Positions 54,509-64,000 of a DNA stretch of 64,000 bases are shown one piece after another. Source of the DNA: Labilibaculum filiforme (GTDB lineage: Bacteria > Bacteroidota > Bacteroidia > Bacteroidales > Marinifilaceae); the NCBI RefSeq assembly GCF_002843315.1, contig NZ_MVDD01000015.1, positions 1-64,000 on the forward strand, written 5' to 3'. A model generated the notes under the pieces. The model was not told the origin of the DNA. It ran no database searches and worked only from the letters and a program-made list of their open reading frames with translations. Numbering within the stretch: the first letter of the stretch is position 1; the number at the start of each line of letters is the position of its first letter. The position numbers and the translations under genes were made by a program.

Positions 54509-56062
54509 ATGAAACGATACAAAATAAATAAATCGATGTGTAAAAAGATAGGTTCTAAATTTCCTCTTGTTTTACTTTTGTGTAGTACAATTATTAGTGC
54601 TGTTTCTTGTAGCGAAAGTGTACAAGAGAAGCCGAATATTATATTTATTTTGGCAGATGATTTGGGTTATGCCGATGTGGGATTTAATGGTTCAAAGTAC
54701 TACGAAACGCCAGCATTGGATAATTTGGCCAAGCAGAGTTTGATCTTGGATCAATCGTATATGTATCCAACTTGTTCTCCTTCGCGAACAGCCATTTTCA
54801 CAGGTCAGCAATCCTTTCGAACAGGGGTTTATACTGTGCCAGTACTAGAAAGTGGAACCGATCAGGAAAATATTTTTTCGCGCTGGACGGTAGGAAAAGA
54901 TTTTCCAATTTATGCAGAACCTTTGGCTAAAGCCGGATATAAATCCATACATCTTGGAAAATGGCACATTGTAGGTCCTTATCCCGAAGAGGAATTAGCG
55001 AAAACTTTTCCACTTACCGAAAAATTGACACAACCAGAACCGGGAGATTACTCTTGGGTAGCAAAACACAAAACGGATGAAATTAAGCAGTTTTATCCCG
55101 AAGGACGAGGTTTCATGAAAAATGTTGGGGGTACTTTTCGAGGCGATCCAGCCTTTGAAGAAGGTGGATACAAAAGTGAAACAGGTGGTTACAGAGCTCC
55201 TTTTAGCAATCCGTTTATCGAAGCTAAAGCTGATGATGAATGGCTTACCGATCGATTGACTTCGGATGCTATTGAGTTTATGGATCAAAATAAAAAAGGA
55301 CCATTTTTTGTCAATTTAGATTTTTATGCGGTACATCGTCCAATAAAGAGTCGTAATCCAGAATTATACGAAAAATACATCAACAAAGAAGGAGATACGA
55401 TCACCGGCCAGGGAATTGGAAAATATAAAGAGATTATGGCTGGTTATGCCACAATGGTTGAATCGCTTGATCAAAATGTGCAACGTATAGTTGACTATTT
55501 GGATAAGAATGACTTACGGAAAAACACCATCATCATATTTTCTTCGGATAATGGGTACAATGGCCGACAAAGTAGCAACAATTTAATGCGAGGATCAAAA
55601 GGCTATATTTACGAAGGAGGAATTCGGGTGCCAGGTTTAATCAACTGGCCGGGCAAAGTCGTGGCAAGAAGAACATCCGAGCCAGTTACACTGCTCGATT
55701 ATTTCCCAACATTTCTAAAATTGGCAGGAATAAATGATTTTAAAGGTCAGTTGGATGGAAATTCGATGACCGATTTGTTCGAAAAAGATTGCGATTTATT
55801 TGCTGACCGACCTTTGTTTTGGCAATTATCGAGTGTGTATAAACACGGAACTTGTTCTGTTATTCGAAAAAAACAGTACAAACTCATTCAGTTTTTAGCG
55901 ACAGGCGAACTGGAATTGTACGATCTGCTTAAAGATCCAATGGAGTCATACAATTTGGCTTCTGAAAATCCAGATTTGGCGAATGAGTTGCTAAGTGAGT
56001 TGGTAGCTTGGCGGAAAGCGAATCAGGTTCCACTTCCTCCTAATTCTGTTGTTTCGAATTAG
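54509..56062 (+). CDS. S1 sulfatase, CSPSR type
   Basis: This 517-residue protein has a signal or lipoprotein start (hydrophobic 19-33, then AVSC). Core motifs: KPNIIFILADDLGYADVGFN (metal residues), CSPSR with Cys89 as formylglycine precursor, LGKWHI, and FSSDNGYNG. The long arylsulfatase-like layout resembles S1 subfamilies that act on sulfated galactans, but subfamily assignment needs alignment. It is 28 bases after a GH2 gene and 25 before another, in a sulfatase/glycosidase alternation. Confidence 0.92.
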   Translation: MKRYKINKSMCKKIGSKFPLVLLLCSTIISAVSCSESVQEKPNIIFILADDLGYADVGFNGSKYYETPALDNLAKQSLILDQSYMYPTCSPSRTAIFTGQQSFRTGVYTVPVLESGTDQENIFSRWTVGKDFPIYAEPLAKAGYKSIHLGKWHIVGPYPEEELAKTFPLTEKLTQPEPGDYSWVAKHKTDEIKQFYPEGRGFMKNVGGTFRGDPAFEEGGYKSETGGYRAPFSNPFIEAKADDEWLTDRLTSDAIEFMDQNKKGPFFVNLDFYAVHRPIKSRNPELYEKYINKEGDTITGQGIGKYKEIMAGYATMVESLDQNVQRIVDYLDKNDLRKNTIIIFSSDNGYNGRQSSNNLMRGSKGYIYEGGIRVPGLINWPGKVVARRTSEPVTLLDYFPTFLKLAGINDFKGQLDGNSMTDLFEKDCDLFADRPLFWQLSSVYKHGTCSVIRKKQYKLIQFLATGELELYDLLKDPMESYNLASENPDLANELLSELVAWRKANQVPLPPNSVVSN

Positions 56063-56086
56063 AGTATTTAAAAAAAATGATCAACA

Positions 56087-58579
56087 ATGAAATGTAATAG
56101 TTTAAATCGAAGCTTTATTTTGCTTGTAATGGTTTTCTGTGCCTTAAATTTATTTGCACAAAAATCAGGAGGTGAACGTCATTCGTTTGGCTCACAATCA
56201 GTCATTATTAATGATAACTGGTTTTATCTTGAAAAAGACAGCGAACAAATTCCTACTGAGACTGATGAGTCTTACCAACAAATATCACTTCCGCATACTT
56301 GGAATGCACAGGATGTTTTAGAAACGAAAGATTATCGAAGAGCCGGTTCTTGGTATCGTAAATATTTAACTTTCTCAGAAAGTCAGTTAGATCAGCGTCA
56401 GTATTTAAAGTTTAATGCTGCGGGGCAACAAGCCAAAGTATATCTTAATGGAGAAGAACTCATTCATCATATTGGTGGTTACAGTGCTTTTACCTGCGAG
56501 TTAACGGATAAACTAAAGTCTGGTAAAAATAAAATAGACGTTTGGGTTTCCAATGCCGATAATCAGAATATTGCACCTCGCAGTGGTGATTTTAATTTCT
56601 ATGGCGGATTGTACCGATCTGTTGAGTTAATTTCTTCCCAAAAACTCACTATCTCTAAAAAATATTTTGCCAGTTCCGGAGTACGTGTGTGGAGTGAAAA
56701 AGTAAGTGCTGATTTGGCAGATTTACACATTAGTGCAAGAGTTGATAACGGTACAAATAAAAGAAGCAAAATAGAGATTTTTGCCAGTGTTCTGGATAAA
56801 ATGGGTCATGTTGTATCTTCAGGGAAATCAAAATATAAAGTTAGCCCTGGGAAAACCGAACTAGTGAATGTAGCAATGACTAATGTTGCACATCCTACTC
56901 TTTGGAGTCCAGAAAATCCGGAGCTTTATCAGGTGAAAATTGAAGTACATTGTAAAGGGCAATTACTTGATGAGGTGGTCGTAAATCACGGATTCAGATG
57001 GTATGAATTTACTGCTGATAAAGGATTCTTTTTAAATGGAAAACCATATAAATTGAAAGGATTGAATCGTCATCAGGACAATTACCGACAAGGAAATGCC
57101 GTGAGTTTAAATCATCATTTAGAGGACATTAAACTGATGAAAGAATTGGGTGTTAATTGGTTGCGTTTGGCTCATTATCAGCAAGATGATTATGTGCTTC
57201 AGTTGTGTGATGAAATGGGGATATTGGTTTGGGAGGAAATACCGTATGTGAACAATACATCTTTTGAACCTGAGTTTGAACAAAATCTTCAATCGATGAT
57301 GAAAGATTTAATCAATCAGCATTTTAACCATTCTTCCATAATTTTGTGGGGAATGGGAAATGAAGTTTGGATGGGCGATAGAGGAGATGGTAAAGCTAAT
57401 ATTTACGATATTGTAAAGAATTTAAATGATTTAGTACACAGCGAAGACCCTGTTCGGAAAACTGTTTTTGTGAATGGTGATAACAACAGACCAATCGATT
57501 ATAAAGTATATGAAATTCCTGATGTTTTTGGATACAATTTGTATCGTGGATGGTATGGAACGCATCACAATACTTTTACTGAGAGAGTGAACGAATTGCA
57601 TGCAATGATGCCAAATAAACCGCTAATAATATCTGAGTTTGGTGCAGGTTCCGATGTTCGTGTGCATACAGAAAATCCACTTCGTCAAGATTTTAGTATT
57701 GAGTATCAGAATGAATTTTTGGAATCGCATCTGAACCAAATCGATAAAATGGATTGGTTGTGTGGAGTGAATTGGTGGTCCTTTGCCGATTTTGGTGCCG
57801 CTCATCGTGGAGATACAAAACCACATATTAACCAAAAAGGATTGGTAACTTTTGACAGACAGAAGAAAGATGTTTTTTATCTTCTAAAAGCGAAATGGAG
57901 TAAGGAAGCAGTTCTTTATTTGGAGACTCCTACCTGGCAAGAACGAGGTGGTGATGCCAATAAGCTATACCGTGTTTTTTCGAATATGAATGAAGTGGAA
58001 TTGTTTCACAATGGGAAATCGTTAGGAAAACAAACAAAAGAATTTAAGTGGAATGTGCTTTTAACAAAAGGGGTAAATAGTCTGAAGGCAATAGGCCGAA
58101 GTGGTGAATTGTTGAAAGAACATGGATTTGAGCTTTCTTATGACAATACTATTTCGGAGTACGCAATAAAAGCAAGTTGTGAGTCGGAAGAGAATCCTGC
58201 TACTTATGTTCTTGATGGAAAACCTGAAACATATTGGAGTGCCAAAGGGGAGTGTTTTATTCAATTGGATTTGAAACGAATTCGCTTAGCCAATGGAGTG
58301 AAAATTCAATTTAGGAACCTCGATAAAACCTCTTATAAACTCAAGATTAAAGGTTCTGAAGATGGTGAAAATTGGAAGGATCTATTCTCTGGAGTAAGTA
58401 ATAAAAATTCTCAAATAGAATCATTTATTTTTACAAAACAAGAGGAAATCCAATACCTTAAAATTGAAGGTTTTGGCAATAATGTAAATGACATGAACAG
58501 TTATTGTAAAATTGTTCCCATCCTTAGTTTTGAAAAACGGGAAAAGAATTTGTACGAAAAAGTGGGTTCTGGAGAGTAA
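56087..58579 (+). CDS. GH2 glycosidase with discoidin-like C-terminus
   Basis: This 830-residue exported enzyme has signal peptide SFILLVMVFCALNLFAQ. Its GH2 domains: sugar binding (PHTWNAQDVLETKDYRRAGS), TIM barrel (LKGLNRHQDNYRQGNA, LRLAHYQQDD), acid/base Glu426 (WGMGNEVWMG) and nucleophile Glu517 (IISEFGAGS). The last 130 residues (ASCESEENPATYVLDGKPET onward) match a F5/8 type C (CBM32-like) sugar-binding domain. It likely acts on beta-galactosides, with the C-terminal domain binding galactose-containing glycan. Confidence 0.9.
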   Translation: MKCNSLNRSFILLVMVFCALNLFAQKSGGERHSFGSQSVIINDNWFYLEKDSEQIPTETDESYQQISLPHTWNAQDVLETKDYRRAGSWYRKYLTFSESQLDQRQYLKFNAAGQQAKVYLNGEELIHHIGGYSAFTCELTDKLKSGKNKIDVWVSNADNQNIAPRSGDFNFYGGLYRSVELISSQKLTISKKYFASSGVRVWSEKVSADLADLHISARVDNGTNKRSKIEIFASVLDKMGHVVSSGKSKYKVSPGKTELVNVAMTNVAHPTLWSPENPELYQVKIEVHCKGQLLDEVVVNHGFRWYEFTADKGFFLNGKPYKLKGLNRHQDNYRQGNAVSLNHHLEDIKLMKELGVNWLRLAHYQQDDYVLQLCDEMGILVWEEIPYVNNTSFEPEFEQNLQSMMKDLINQHFNHSSIILWGMGNEVWMGDRGDGKANIYDIVKNLNDLVHSEDPVRKTVFVNGDNNRPIDYKVYEIPDVFGYNLYRGWYGTHHNTFTERVNELHAMMPNKPLIISEFGAGSDVRVHTENPLRQDFSIEYQNEFLESHLNQIDKMDWLCGVNWWSFADFGAAHRGDTKPHINQKGLVTFDRQKKDVFYLLKAKWSKEAVLYLETPTWQERGGDANKLYRVFSNMNEVELFHNGKSLGKQTKEFKWNVLLTKGVNSLKAIGRSGELLKEHGFELSYDNTISEYAIKASCESEENPATYVLDGKPETYWSAKGECFIQLDLKRIRLANGVKIQFRNLDKTSYKLKIKGSEDGENWKDLFSGVSNKNSQIESFIFTKQEEIQYLKIEGFGNNVNDMNSYCKIVPILSFEKREKNLYEKVGSGE

Positions 58580-58751
58580 TTATCAGTACTAAAAAAAAGT
58601 CTCATTTATTTTCAACAGATGCTATTGTTTTGCTCATTGACTGCATGTTTCTGGACAAAAGAACTCAGAACGACATGTTATTTACTGCAAAATACGATTG
58701 CGGTAATCGCATTACTTTTCTTTGATACAAGGAATTTTAAATCTAAAACAA

Positions 58752-60272
58752 ATGAAATCAATCGTTTCTAAGTTGGTATTCGTAAGCATTGTGCTAAGCA
58801 TTTTTACTTCAGTAAATACCAATGCACAAGTTAAAAAGCCAAATATTCTTTGGATTATTGCCGAAGATTTAAACCCAAATATGGGTTGTTATGGAGATAC
58901 AATAAATATAGGGCACACGCCTGTTATCGATAAAATGGCAACAGATGGTGTTCTATTTAAAAGAGCTTATGCTACAGCTCCGGTTTGTTCCGCTTGTCGT
59001 TCTGCTTTTATCACAGGTAAAATGCAAACTACAACAGGTACTCAGAATCATCGTTCAAGTCGTACGACCGATGGTGAAGTAGTTCCTGAAGAATTGAGGA
59101 TCTACTTGCCAGACGGAATGAAAACAATGCCGGAATTAATGAAAGAAGCTGGTTATTTTACGTTTAATAGTGGTAAAGACGATTATAATTTCTTTTACGA
59201 TAGAACCAAACTTTACGATGTAGGTAATGCAAAAGATTACCAACCAGGAATGAATGGCTGGCAAGGCAATCATGCAGAGCATAACTTGTCGTGGACCGAA
59301 GATGTGTGGGGAGCAAGACCCGATAAAAACCAGGCTTGGTTTGGTCAGATAGAAATTATGGGTGGAAAAAGAGATTACAAATATGTTCGTGAAGGAGAAG
59401 AGTTAGCTATTAATGATGTGCCTCTACCTCCGTATTTCCCGGATATACCTTCTCAGCGGGAAGCATGGACAGAGCATTACAATGCAGGAAGAGGTTCCGA
59501 TGCTCGTATTGAGCTGATATTAAAGCAACTCGAGGTCGATGGAGAATTGGATAATACCATCGTATTCTTTTTCTCAGATCACGGAAGTCCTTCTTCCCTA
59601 CGCCACAAACAATTTTGTTACGAAGGAGGATTGCAAGTGCCTTTAGTAGTTATTGGAAATCATCCATCAATTAAAGCCGGAACAGAAATCGACGATTTGG
59701 TATCGCTATTGGATGTAACAGCAACAACAATGGCTTTGGCAGGATTAGATGTGCCTGATTACATGGATGGACAGGATGTATTTGCAAAAGATTACCAGCC
59801 TGCAGAATATGTTTTTGGTGCTCGTGATCGTTGCGATTTTACGATTGATAGAATTAGAACTGTTCGTTCGGACAAGTACCGTTACATTCGAAATTTTTGG
59901 CCCGAACGCACAATGTTACAGCCTGGTTATAGAGATTTAAAGCCGATAGTTATGGATTTTAAACAAGCTTACGCAGATGGCAAATTAACTCCTTATCAGG
60001 AAGCTCATTGGTTTGGTGTTCGTCCAGAGGAGGAATTGTATGATATTGAAGCGGATCCAGATCAAATGAATAATTTGGCAACAGATTCCAAATACAAATC
60101 AGTACTAAAAAAGCATCGAAAAGTATTGAATAAATGGATGAAAGAAACGGATGATAAAGGGCAATACCCAGAAGATCCTGCTCAATTAGAAGCGACTTAT
60201 GATCTTTGGAAAAATCGCCCTCAGTTTAAAAAAGCAAAGGTGAATCCAGAGTACGATCAATTTAAACTATAG
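58752..60272 (+). CDS. S1 sulfatase with CSACR motif
   Basis: From the ATG at 58752 this is a 506-residue exported sulfatase with signal segment SKLVFVSIVLSIFTSVNTNAQ. Metal site PNILWIIAEDLNPNMGCYG; the formylglycine motif reads CSACR (Cys79), with Ala replacing the usual Pro and Cys replacing Ser. Maturases that accept Cys-x-Ala-x-Arg are known, so it may still be active. Later motifs FFFSDHGSPSSLRH and YEGGLQVPLVVIG fit S1. It ends the first enzyme block: a strong terminator follows 39 bases later. Confidence 0.88.
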   Translation: MKSIVSKLVFVSIVLSIFTSVNTNAQVKKPNILWIIAEDLNPNMGCYGDTINIGHTPVIDKMATDGVLFKRAYATAPVCSACRSAFITGKMQTTTGTQNHRSSRTTDGEVVPEELRIYLPDGMKTMPELMKEAGYFTFNSGKDDYNFFYDRTKLYDVGNAKDYQPGMNGWQGNHAEHNLSWTEDVWGARPDKNQAWFGQIEIMGGKRDYKYVREGEELAINDVPLPPYFPDIPSQREAWTEHYNAGRGSDARIELILKQLEVDGELDNTIVFFFSDHGSPSSLRHKQFCYEGGLQVPLVVIGNHPSIKAGTEIDDLVSLLDVTATTMALAGLDVPDYMDGQDVFAKDYQPAEYVFGARDRCDFTIDRIRTVRSDKYRYIRNFWPERTMLQPGYRDLKPIVMDFKQAYADGKLTPYQEAHWFGVRPEEELYDIEADPDQMNNLATDSKYKSVLKKHRKVLNKWMKETDDKGQYPEDPAQLEATYDLWKNRPQFKKAKVNPEYDQFKL

Positions 60273-60623
60273 TAATTTGTGTTAAAAAAATAGTTAGTTA
60301 ATAGGTAGAAGAGCATTAAGGAGTATTTGTAAGAATACTTTTTAATGCTTTTTTTGTTTCTATAAAACAGTTTTTATTTCTTACTCGTTGGTAGATAATA
60401 AAATAGGAGAAAGCTGAAATTGCTTCTGTTTTGCCCGTAATTCGCTAATATTTACTCTTACACACATTCAATTAACTGTCAAAAACATCTTTTCAATCGT
60501 TTTCATCTAGTTTTGGATGGTAAGAAATCTGGATTTACATTTAACTAACAAGTGAATCAGTCCAAGTTGTTTTACGATATTAAATTGTAACTATTCGAAT
60601 AGTAAATCAAGTTGATTATAAAG
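60273..60623. other. Intergenic stretch with terminator and new promoter region
   Basis: After the terminator the rest is AT-rich and carries no gene. It probably contains a separate promoter for the last GH2 gene. Confidence 0.5.
60311..60356 (+). terminator. Strong terminator ending the first PUL block
   Basis: GCATTAAGGAGTATT pairs with AATACTTTTTAATGC (two G-T pairs) and is followed by a run of Ts. It separates the third sulfatase from the next GH2 gene. Confidence 0.9.
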
Positions 60624-63600
60624 ATGAAAAAATTAGTACTCCTTTTACTCATGGCAATAAGTATAAATTTATTGGCACATGAGCGAATAAATTTCAATTC
60701 GGATTGGAAGTTCAAATTAAACGACCAAACGAATGCCGAAATGCTAAGCTATAATGATGCCGATTGGCGAGTTCTTGATTTGCCACACGATTGGAGCATT
60801 GAGGGAGAATACGATCTAAATAATCCGATGGGAGGACAATGTGGTTATTTACCATCAGGAATTGGATGGTATCGTAAAACCATTGCCGTTCCTGCCAACT
60901 GGAAAGGAAAACAGGTAGAAATAGCTTTCGATGGAGTATTTATGAATAGCACAGTTTGGGCAAATGGCAGAAAATTAGGTGTTCGTCCGTATGGTTGGAT
61001 TTCTTTTGCCTACGATATCAGTCAGGAAACCATGAGTTCCGACTCCATTACATTTGCTGTTCGTGTTGATAATGACAAGCAACCTTCTGCTCGTTGGTAT
61101 ACCGGAAGTGGAATTTTTGCCAATACTTGGATCGATGTAAAAGAGCAAGTACATGTTGCCAAGTCTGGTATTTTTATTCGAACCAAAGGTGCTCAATTTG
61201 AAATAGATACTGAAATAGAGAATCAATTGGATAAAAAAGCCAAACTGACTCTGCTTACTTCCATAAAGGATCCATCAGGCAAGGTGGTTGCAAGGATGAA
61301 AGATCAATTGAAAGTGGATGCTTTTGCTTCTCAAAACATAAAACAAACTGTTGAATTGGCTAGTCCTGAATTGTGGTCGTTAGAGAATCCATATTTATAT
61401 ACTGCAGTTAGTGAAATTACAGCAGGAAATACGGTTTTAGATCGTGTAGAAACTCGTTTTGGAGTTCGTGATATAGAGTGGAAGCCGGAAACCGGTATGT
61501 GGATCAATGGAAAGAATGTAAAATTGCAAGGAGTTTGTAATCATCAGGATGCAGGAGCTTTAGGATCTGCTGTTCCCGATAAAATATTGCGTTTTCGAAT
61601 TCAACAGTTGAAAGATATGGGATGCAATGCCATTCGTACCGCTCACAATCCTCAAACACCTCAGTTTTACGATATGTGCGATGAAATGGGCATGCTGGTA
61701 ATGGATGAGATTTTTGATGGATGGATGAAGAAAGCTGAAAATGATTATGGAGCTCATTCATTTGCAGAATGGTGGAATCGTGATTTGACCGATTGGATCA
61801 AGCGCGATCGTAACCATCCTTCGGTGGTGATTTACAGTGTTGGAAACGAAACACATGGCGAAATAGGAAAAGATTTGGTGGCTCGTTGTCACGAATTAGA
61901 TTCTACCCGTCCGGTAACTTCGGGTCATTCGGGTTCCGAATACATGGATGTATTTGGAGTGAATGGAAGTAGCGAAAAAATGGGTTGGTTCGAAACCATG
62001 GAGAAAGATCGAGTGTTTATTGGAACAGAAAATACGCATACCTGGCAAGTTCGTGGTTTTTATCGAACAAAAACTTGGTATCGCGATGGGTATCCTAATA
62101 AGAGACAAAAAGCTTATTTCTATCCCGATTTAACGGAAAAAGAAGTGTTTTCTTTCGATTGGACCAATGCTTCGGGACGAACAAATTACAAGCAAATATT
62201 CAATTCGAGTTACGACAATGGGATGGTTCGTTTAACCTCTCGTCAGAACATAGAGCAGTTACGAGATATACCTTTTTATGCAGGTTCTTTTCGTTGGACT
62301 GGGCACGATTATATTGGTGAAGCAACTTATGTGCATGGAGGCTGGCCTTTTAAATCGTTTATGGGCGGAGCTATTGATATGGCTAATTTTGAGAAGGACT
62401 TGTATTACCTCTATCAAAGTCAGTGGACCACAAAACCAATGGTTCACATCTTGCCTCATTGGACCCATCCAACGCTTAAAGAAGGAACTGAAATACCGGT
62501 TTGGGTGTATTCCAATTGCGAGGAGGTGGAGCTGTTTTTGAATGGAAAATCATTAGGAAAACAAAAGCCAGGCGTAAGCTGGGATAAAATGCAATGCCAG
62601 TGGATGGTAGGTTGGACTCCCGGAGAATTGAAAGCAATTGCTTATAAGAATGGGAAATCAGTAGCCGAGAAAGTAATTAGAACGGCAACTCGTCCTGCTC
62701 AAATTGCACTATCGGTTGATGGAGAAGGTTTCAGTAATAAAACGAAAGATATCGTTCAGCTTCGGGTAACGACTACTGATGACAAAGGAGAGTTTTATCC
62801 TTACGGGGAAAATAGAACTTATTTTCAGGTGATTGGATCAGGAAAAATAAGAGCATTGGATAATGGCAGTCCGATAGATGTAGAAAAGCATTTTGAAGCA
62901 ACAAATCGAATTGCCTTTTACGGATTAACTCGTGCGTATATCGAATCGACCGATGAAACCGGAAATATAGCAGTTCTGGCATCTTGTATTTTAGGAGAGA
63001 AAAAGCAAGTTACATCCAATAAAGTAAGTATTGATACGAAGATTTTAAACTTGCGAGGAGATGTGCCTAATACTAAAATTGAAGTTTTCTACACTGTGGA
63101 TGGAAGTGTTCCTAGCACGAAATCGACCTTGTATAAAGAAGCTTTTGAAGTAGAATTGGTTACAAGTGTAAAAGCTTTGGTAGTAATGAATGGACAAGAA
63201 GTTCAGCTATTAGAAGAACGTTTTGCTACTGACGAAGGTTTTGTTTGGAATGCAAAAGCAGTTGCTACCAATCCAGGAGGCGATCAGGCCGAAGATGCTT
63301 CTTTTGATGGAGCAAATATTGATACTCAAGGAAGTAATTTTAATGGCAAAGGATACATCGATTTTGGCAGAAACAGTGGTGGATATGTAGAATGGTATCA
63401 GGAAAATGATGGAAGTCAAGGGGAGTTTCATTTGCAAATTAGATACAGTGCAAATGATAAAATTCGATCTGAATATAAGGTGCAACTTTCCATTAATGGA
63501 GAAAAACAGGAACTTATACTACCTGCATTATCCAATTACAGAAAAGATTGGGCAGTTTTCGAAGTGAAAGCACAATTGGGATCTGGTGCAAATACAATAC

Positions 63601-63656
63601 GAGTTACGGCTCTGGAAGATGATGGATTGAGTATCGATGAATTATTGGTAAAGTAA
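60624..63656 (+). CDS. GH2 beta-galactosidase with chitobiase-like and CBM domains
   Basis: From the ATG at 60624 this is a 1010-residue exported enzyme (MKKLVLLLLMAISINLLAH). GH2 sugar-binding domain (PHDWSIEGEYDLNNPMGGQC), TIM barrel (GVCNHQDAGALG, AIRTAHNPQTPQFY), acid/base Glu409 (VGNETHGE) and nucleophile Glu469 (IGTENTHTW). Then a DUF4982-like segment, Ig-like domains, a chitobiase/hexosaminidase C-terminal-like domain (FYTVDGSVPSTKSTLYKEAF) and a CBM6/35-like domain (GGYVEWYQENDGSQGEFHL) at the end. It is the largest enzyme in the locus and starts a new transcript. Confidence 0.9.
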   Translation: MKKLVLLLLMAISINLLAHERINFNSDWKFKLNDQTNAEMLSYNDADWRVLDLPHDWSIEGEYDLNNPMGGQCGYLPSGIGWYRKTIAVPANWKGKQVEIAFDGVFMNSTVWANGRKLGVRPYGWISFAYDISQETMSSDSITFAVRVDNDKQPSARWYTGSGIFANTWIDVKEQVHVAKSGIFIRTKGAQFEIDTEIENQLDKKAKLTLLTSIKDPSGKVVARMKDQLKVDAFASQNIKQTVELASPELWSLENPYLYTAVSEITAGNTVLDRVETRFGVRDIEWKPETGMWINGKNVKLQGVCNHQDAGALGSAVPDKILRFRIQQLKDMGCNAIRTAHNPQTPQFYDMCDEMGMLVMDEIFDGWMKKAENDYGAHSFAEWWNRDLTDWIKRDRNHPSVVIYSVGNETHGEIGKDLVARCHELDSTRPVTSGHSGSEYMDVFGVNGSSEKMGWFETMEKDRVFIGTENTHTWQVRGFYRTKTWYRDGYPNKRQKAYFYPDLTEKEVFSFDWTNASGRTNYKQIFNSSYDNGMVRLTSRQNIEQLRDIPFYAGSFRWTGHDYIGEATYVHGGWPFKSFMGGAIDMANFEKDLYYLYQSQWTTKPMVHILPHWTHPTLKEGTEIPVWVYSNCEEVELFLNGKSLGKQKPGVSWDKMQCQWMVGWTPGELKAIAYKNGKSVAEKVIRTATRPAQIALSVDGEGFSNKTKDIVQLRVTTTDDKGEFYPYGENRTYFQVIGSGKIRALDNGSPIDVEKHFEATNRIAFYGLTRAYIESTDETGNIAVLASCILGEKKQVTSNKVSIDTKILNLRGDVPNTKIEVFYTVDGSVPSTKSTLYKEAFEVELVTSVKALVVMNGQEVQLLEERFATDEGFVWNAKAVATNPGGDQAEDASFDGANIDTQGSNFNGKGYIDFGRNSGGYVEWYQENDGSQGEFHLQIRYSANDKIRSEYKVQLSINGEKQELILPALSNYRKDWAVFEVKAQLGSGANTIRVTALEDDGLSIDELLVK

Positions 63657-63806
63657 GTGATCGAGGATTGATTTTAAGCGAATTAAATGAAATTGAAATA
63701 TTATTCTATATAAGATGAAACGAGCCATGAGAATACTTCTCACACACGCAAGAATGATTAAGTCTGGTGAGTTCCATGTGGCAAATAAAAATCAAATTAT
63801 AAACCC

Positions 63807-64000
63807 ATGAAAAGAAGAGATTTTTTTGTAAAAGGAGCTCTGGGAGTGGTTGCTACCAGCTTACTTCCGGTGGTTGCAAATGCAACTCCTTCTAGCATAG
63901 ATATTACCTTATCCGATCGATCGAAAGACAAGTGGTTGCAGGTTGGATCGGGAAAACAAGGAATTCCAAATAGAGAACAAATAGTAAATGCGGATGTGCT
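63807..64000 (+). CDS. Tat-exported protein, cut by window edge
   Basis: This is the start of a protein opening MKRRDFFVKGALGVVATSLL, a clear twin-arginine signal with cleavage near VANA. The 64 visible residues (to about VNADVL) give no family. Given its neighbours it may be another glycosidase or sulfatase. The gene continues beyond position 64000. Confidence 0.75.
   Translation, partial: MKRRDFFVKGALGVVATSLLPVVANATPSSIDITLSDRSKDKWLQVGSGKQGIPNREQIVNADV

Noticed and set aside
42347..64000. A SusC/SusD pair inside the locus
   Set aside because: No TonB-dependent receptor or SusD-like lipoprotein is encoded anywhere between 42 and 64 kb.

Overview
The window reads as chromosomal DNA from a marine-type Bacteroidota, probably of the Marinilabiliales/Prolixibacteraceae kind. 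The base composition is AT-rich and genes lack clear Shine-Dalgarno sites. One promoter matches the Bacteroidota TTTG-N19-TAnnTTT pattern. Gene families typical of the phylum are present: DUF6261, DUF6377, a hybrid two-component system, GH97, GH110, many GH2 enzymes, S1 sulfatases, and a split LysO. The genus is an inference from gene content only.

Region 1 (about 0.17-13.5 kb, minus strand) is accessory DNA organised like integron cassettes. A DUF2806 gene and a membrane-protein gene are each bounded by a 10-base GTTAG... motif at the 5' side and its exact complement at the 3' side, with imperfect hairpins between units. That is the R'/R'' signature of attC sites. The same 9-base signature brackets a third unit of about 10.9 kb. 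This unit holds a metal-homeostasis island: a Fur-family repressor, a 19-bp palindromic operator beside it, a His-rich small protein, a TRASH-like protein, a CzcA pump naturally fused to its outer-membrane factor, CzcB, a PII-like protein, CzcD, a second CDF-like transporter with an HMA domain, and a GDCC-motif zinc-finger protein. Two related long hairpins sit just inside its ends. No integrase gene lies in the window.

Region 2 (13.5-37.7 kb) is mixed. It holds a DUF6261 gene preceded by 42-bp tandem repeats, a 37-residue basic peptide gene, a TPR/DUF6377 regulator, a GH97 enzyme with the residue spacing of inverting SusB, a tricorn-type protease, an NfeD-like/flotillin pair, an Xaa-Pro aminopeptidase, a lysine exporter split into two genes, galactose mutarotase, a DUF493 protein, a second tripartite RND pump (adaptor, pump, TolC), and a PaaI-type thioesterase. 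Several intrinsic terminators and dispersed repeats lie between them.

Region 3 (37.8-64.0 kb, plus strand) is a polysaccharide utilisation locus. A full hybrid two-component regulator is followed by a closely packed row: GH110, sulfatase, a GH43-like propeller lipoprotein, an SGNH esterase, GH2, a GH31-like Tat-exported enzyme, GH2, sulfatase, GH2 with a discoidin-like domain, and sulfatase. After a strong terminator come another GH2 with a chitobiase-like and a CBM-like domain, and the start of another Tat protein cut by the window edge. GH110 (alpha-1,3-galactosidase), four GH2 enzymes and three sulfatases together suggest exo-degradation of a sulfated alpha/beta-galactan such as a carrageenan. 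That substrate is inferred. No SusC/SusD pair, no endo-acting galactanase and no sulfatase-maturating enzyme are visible here.
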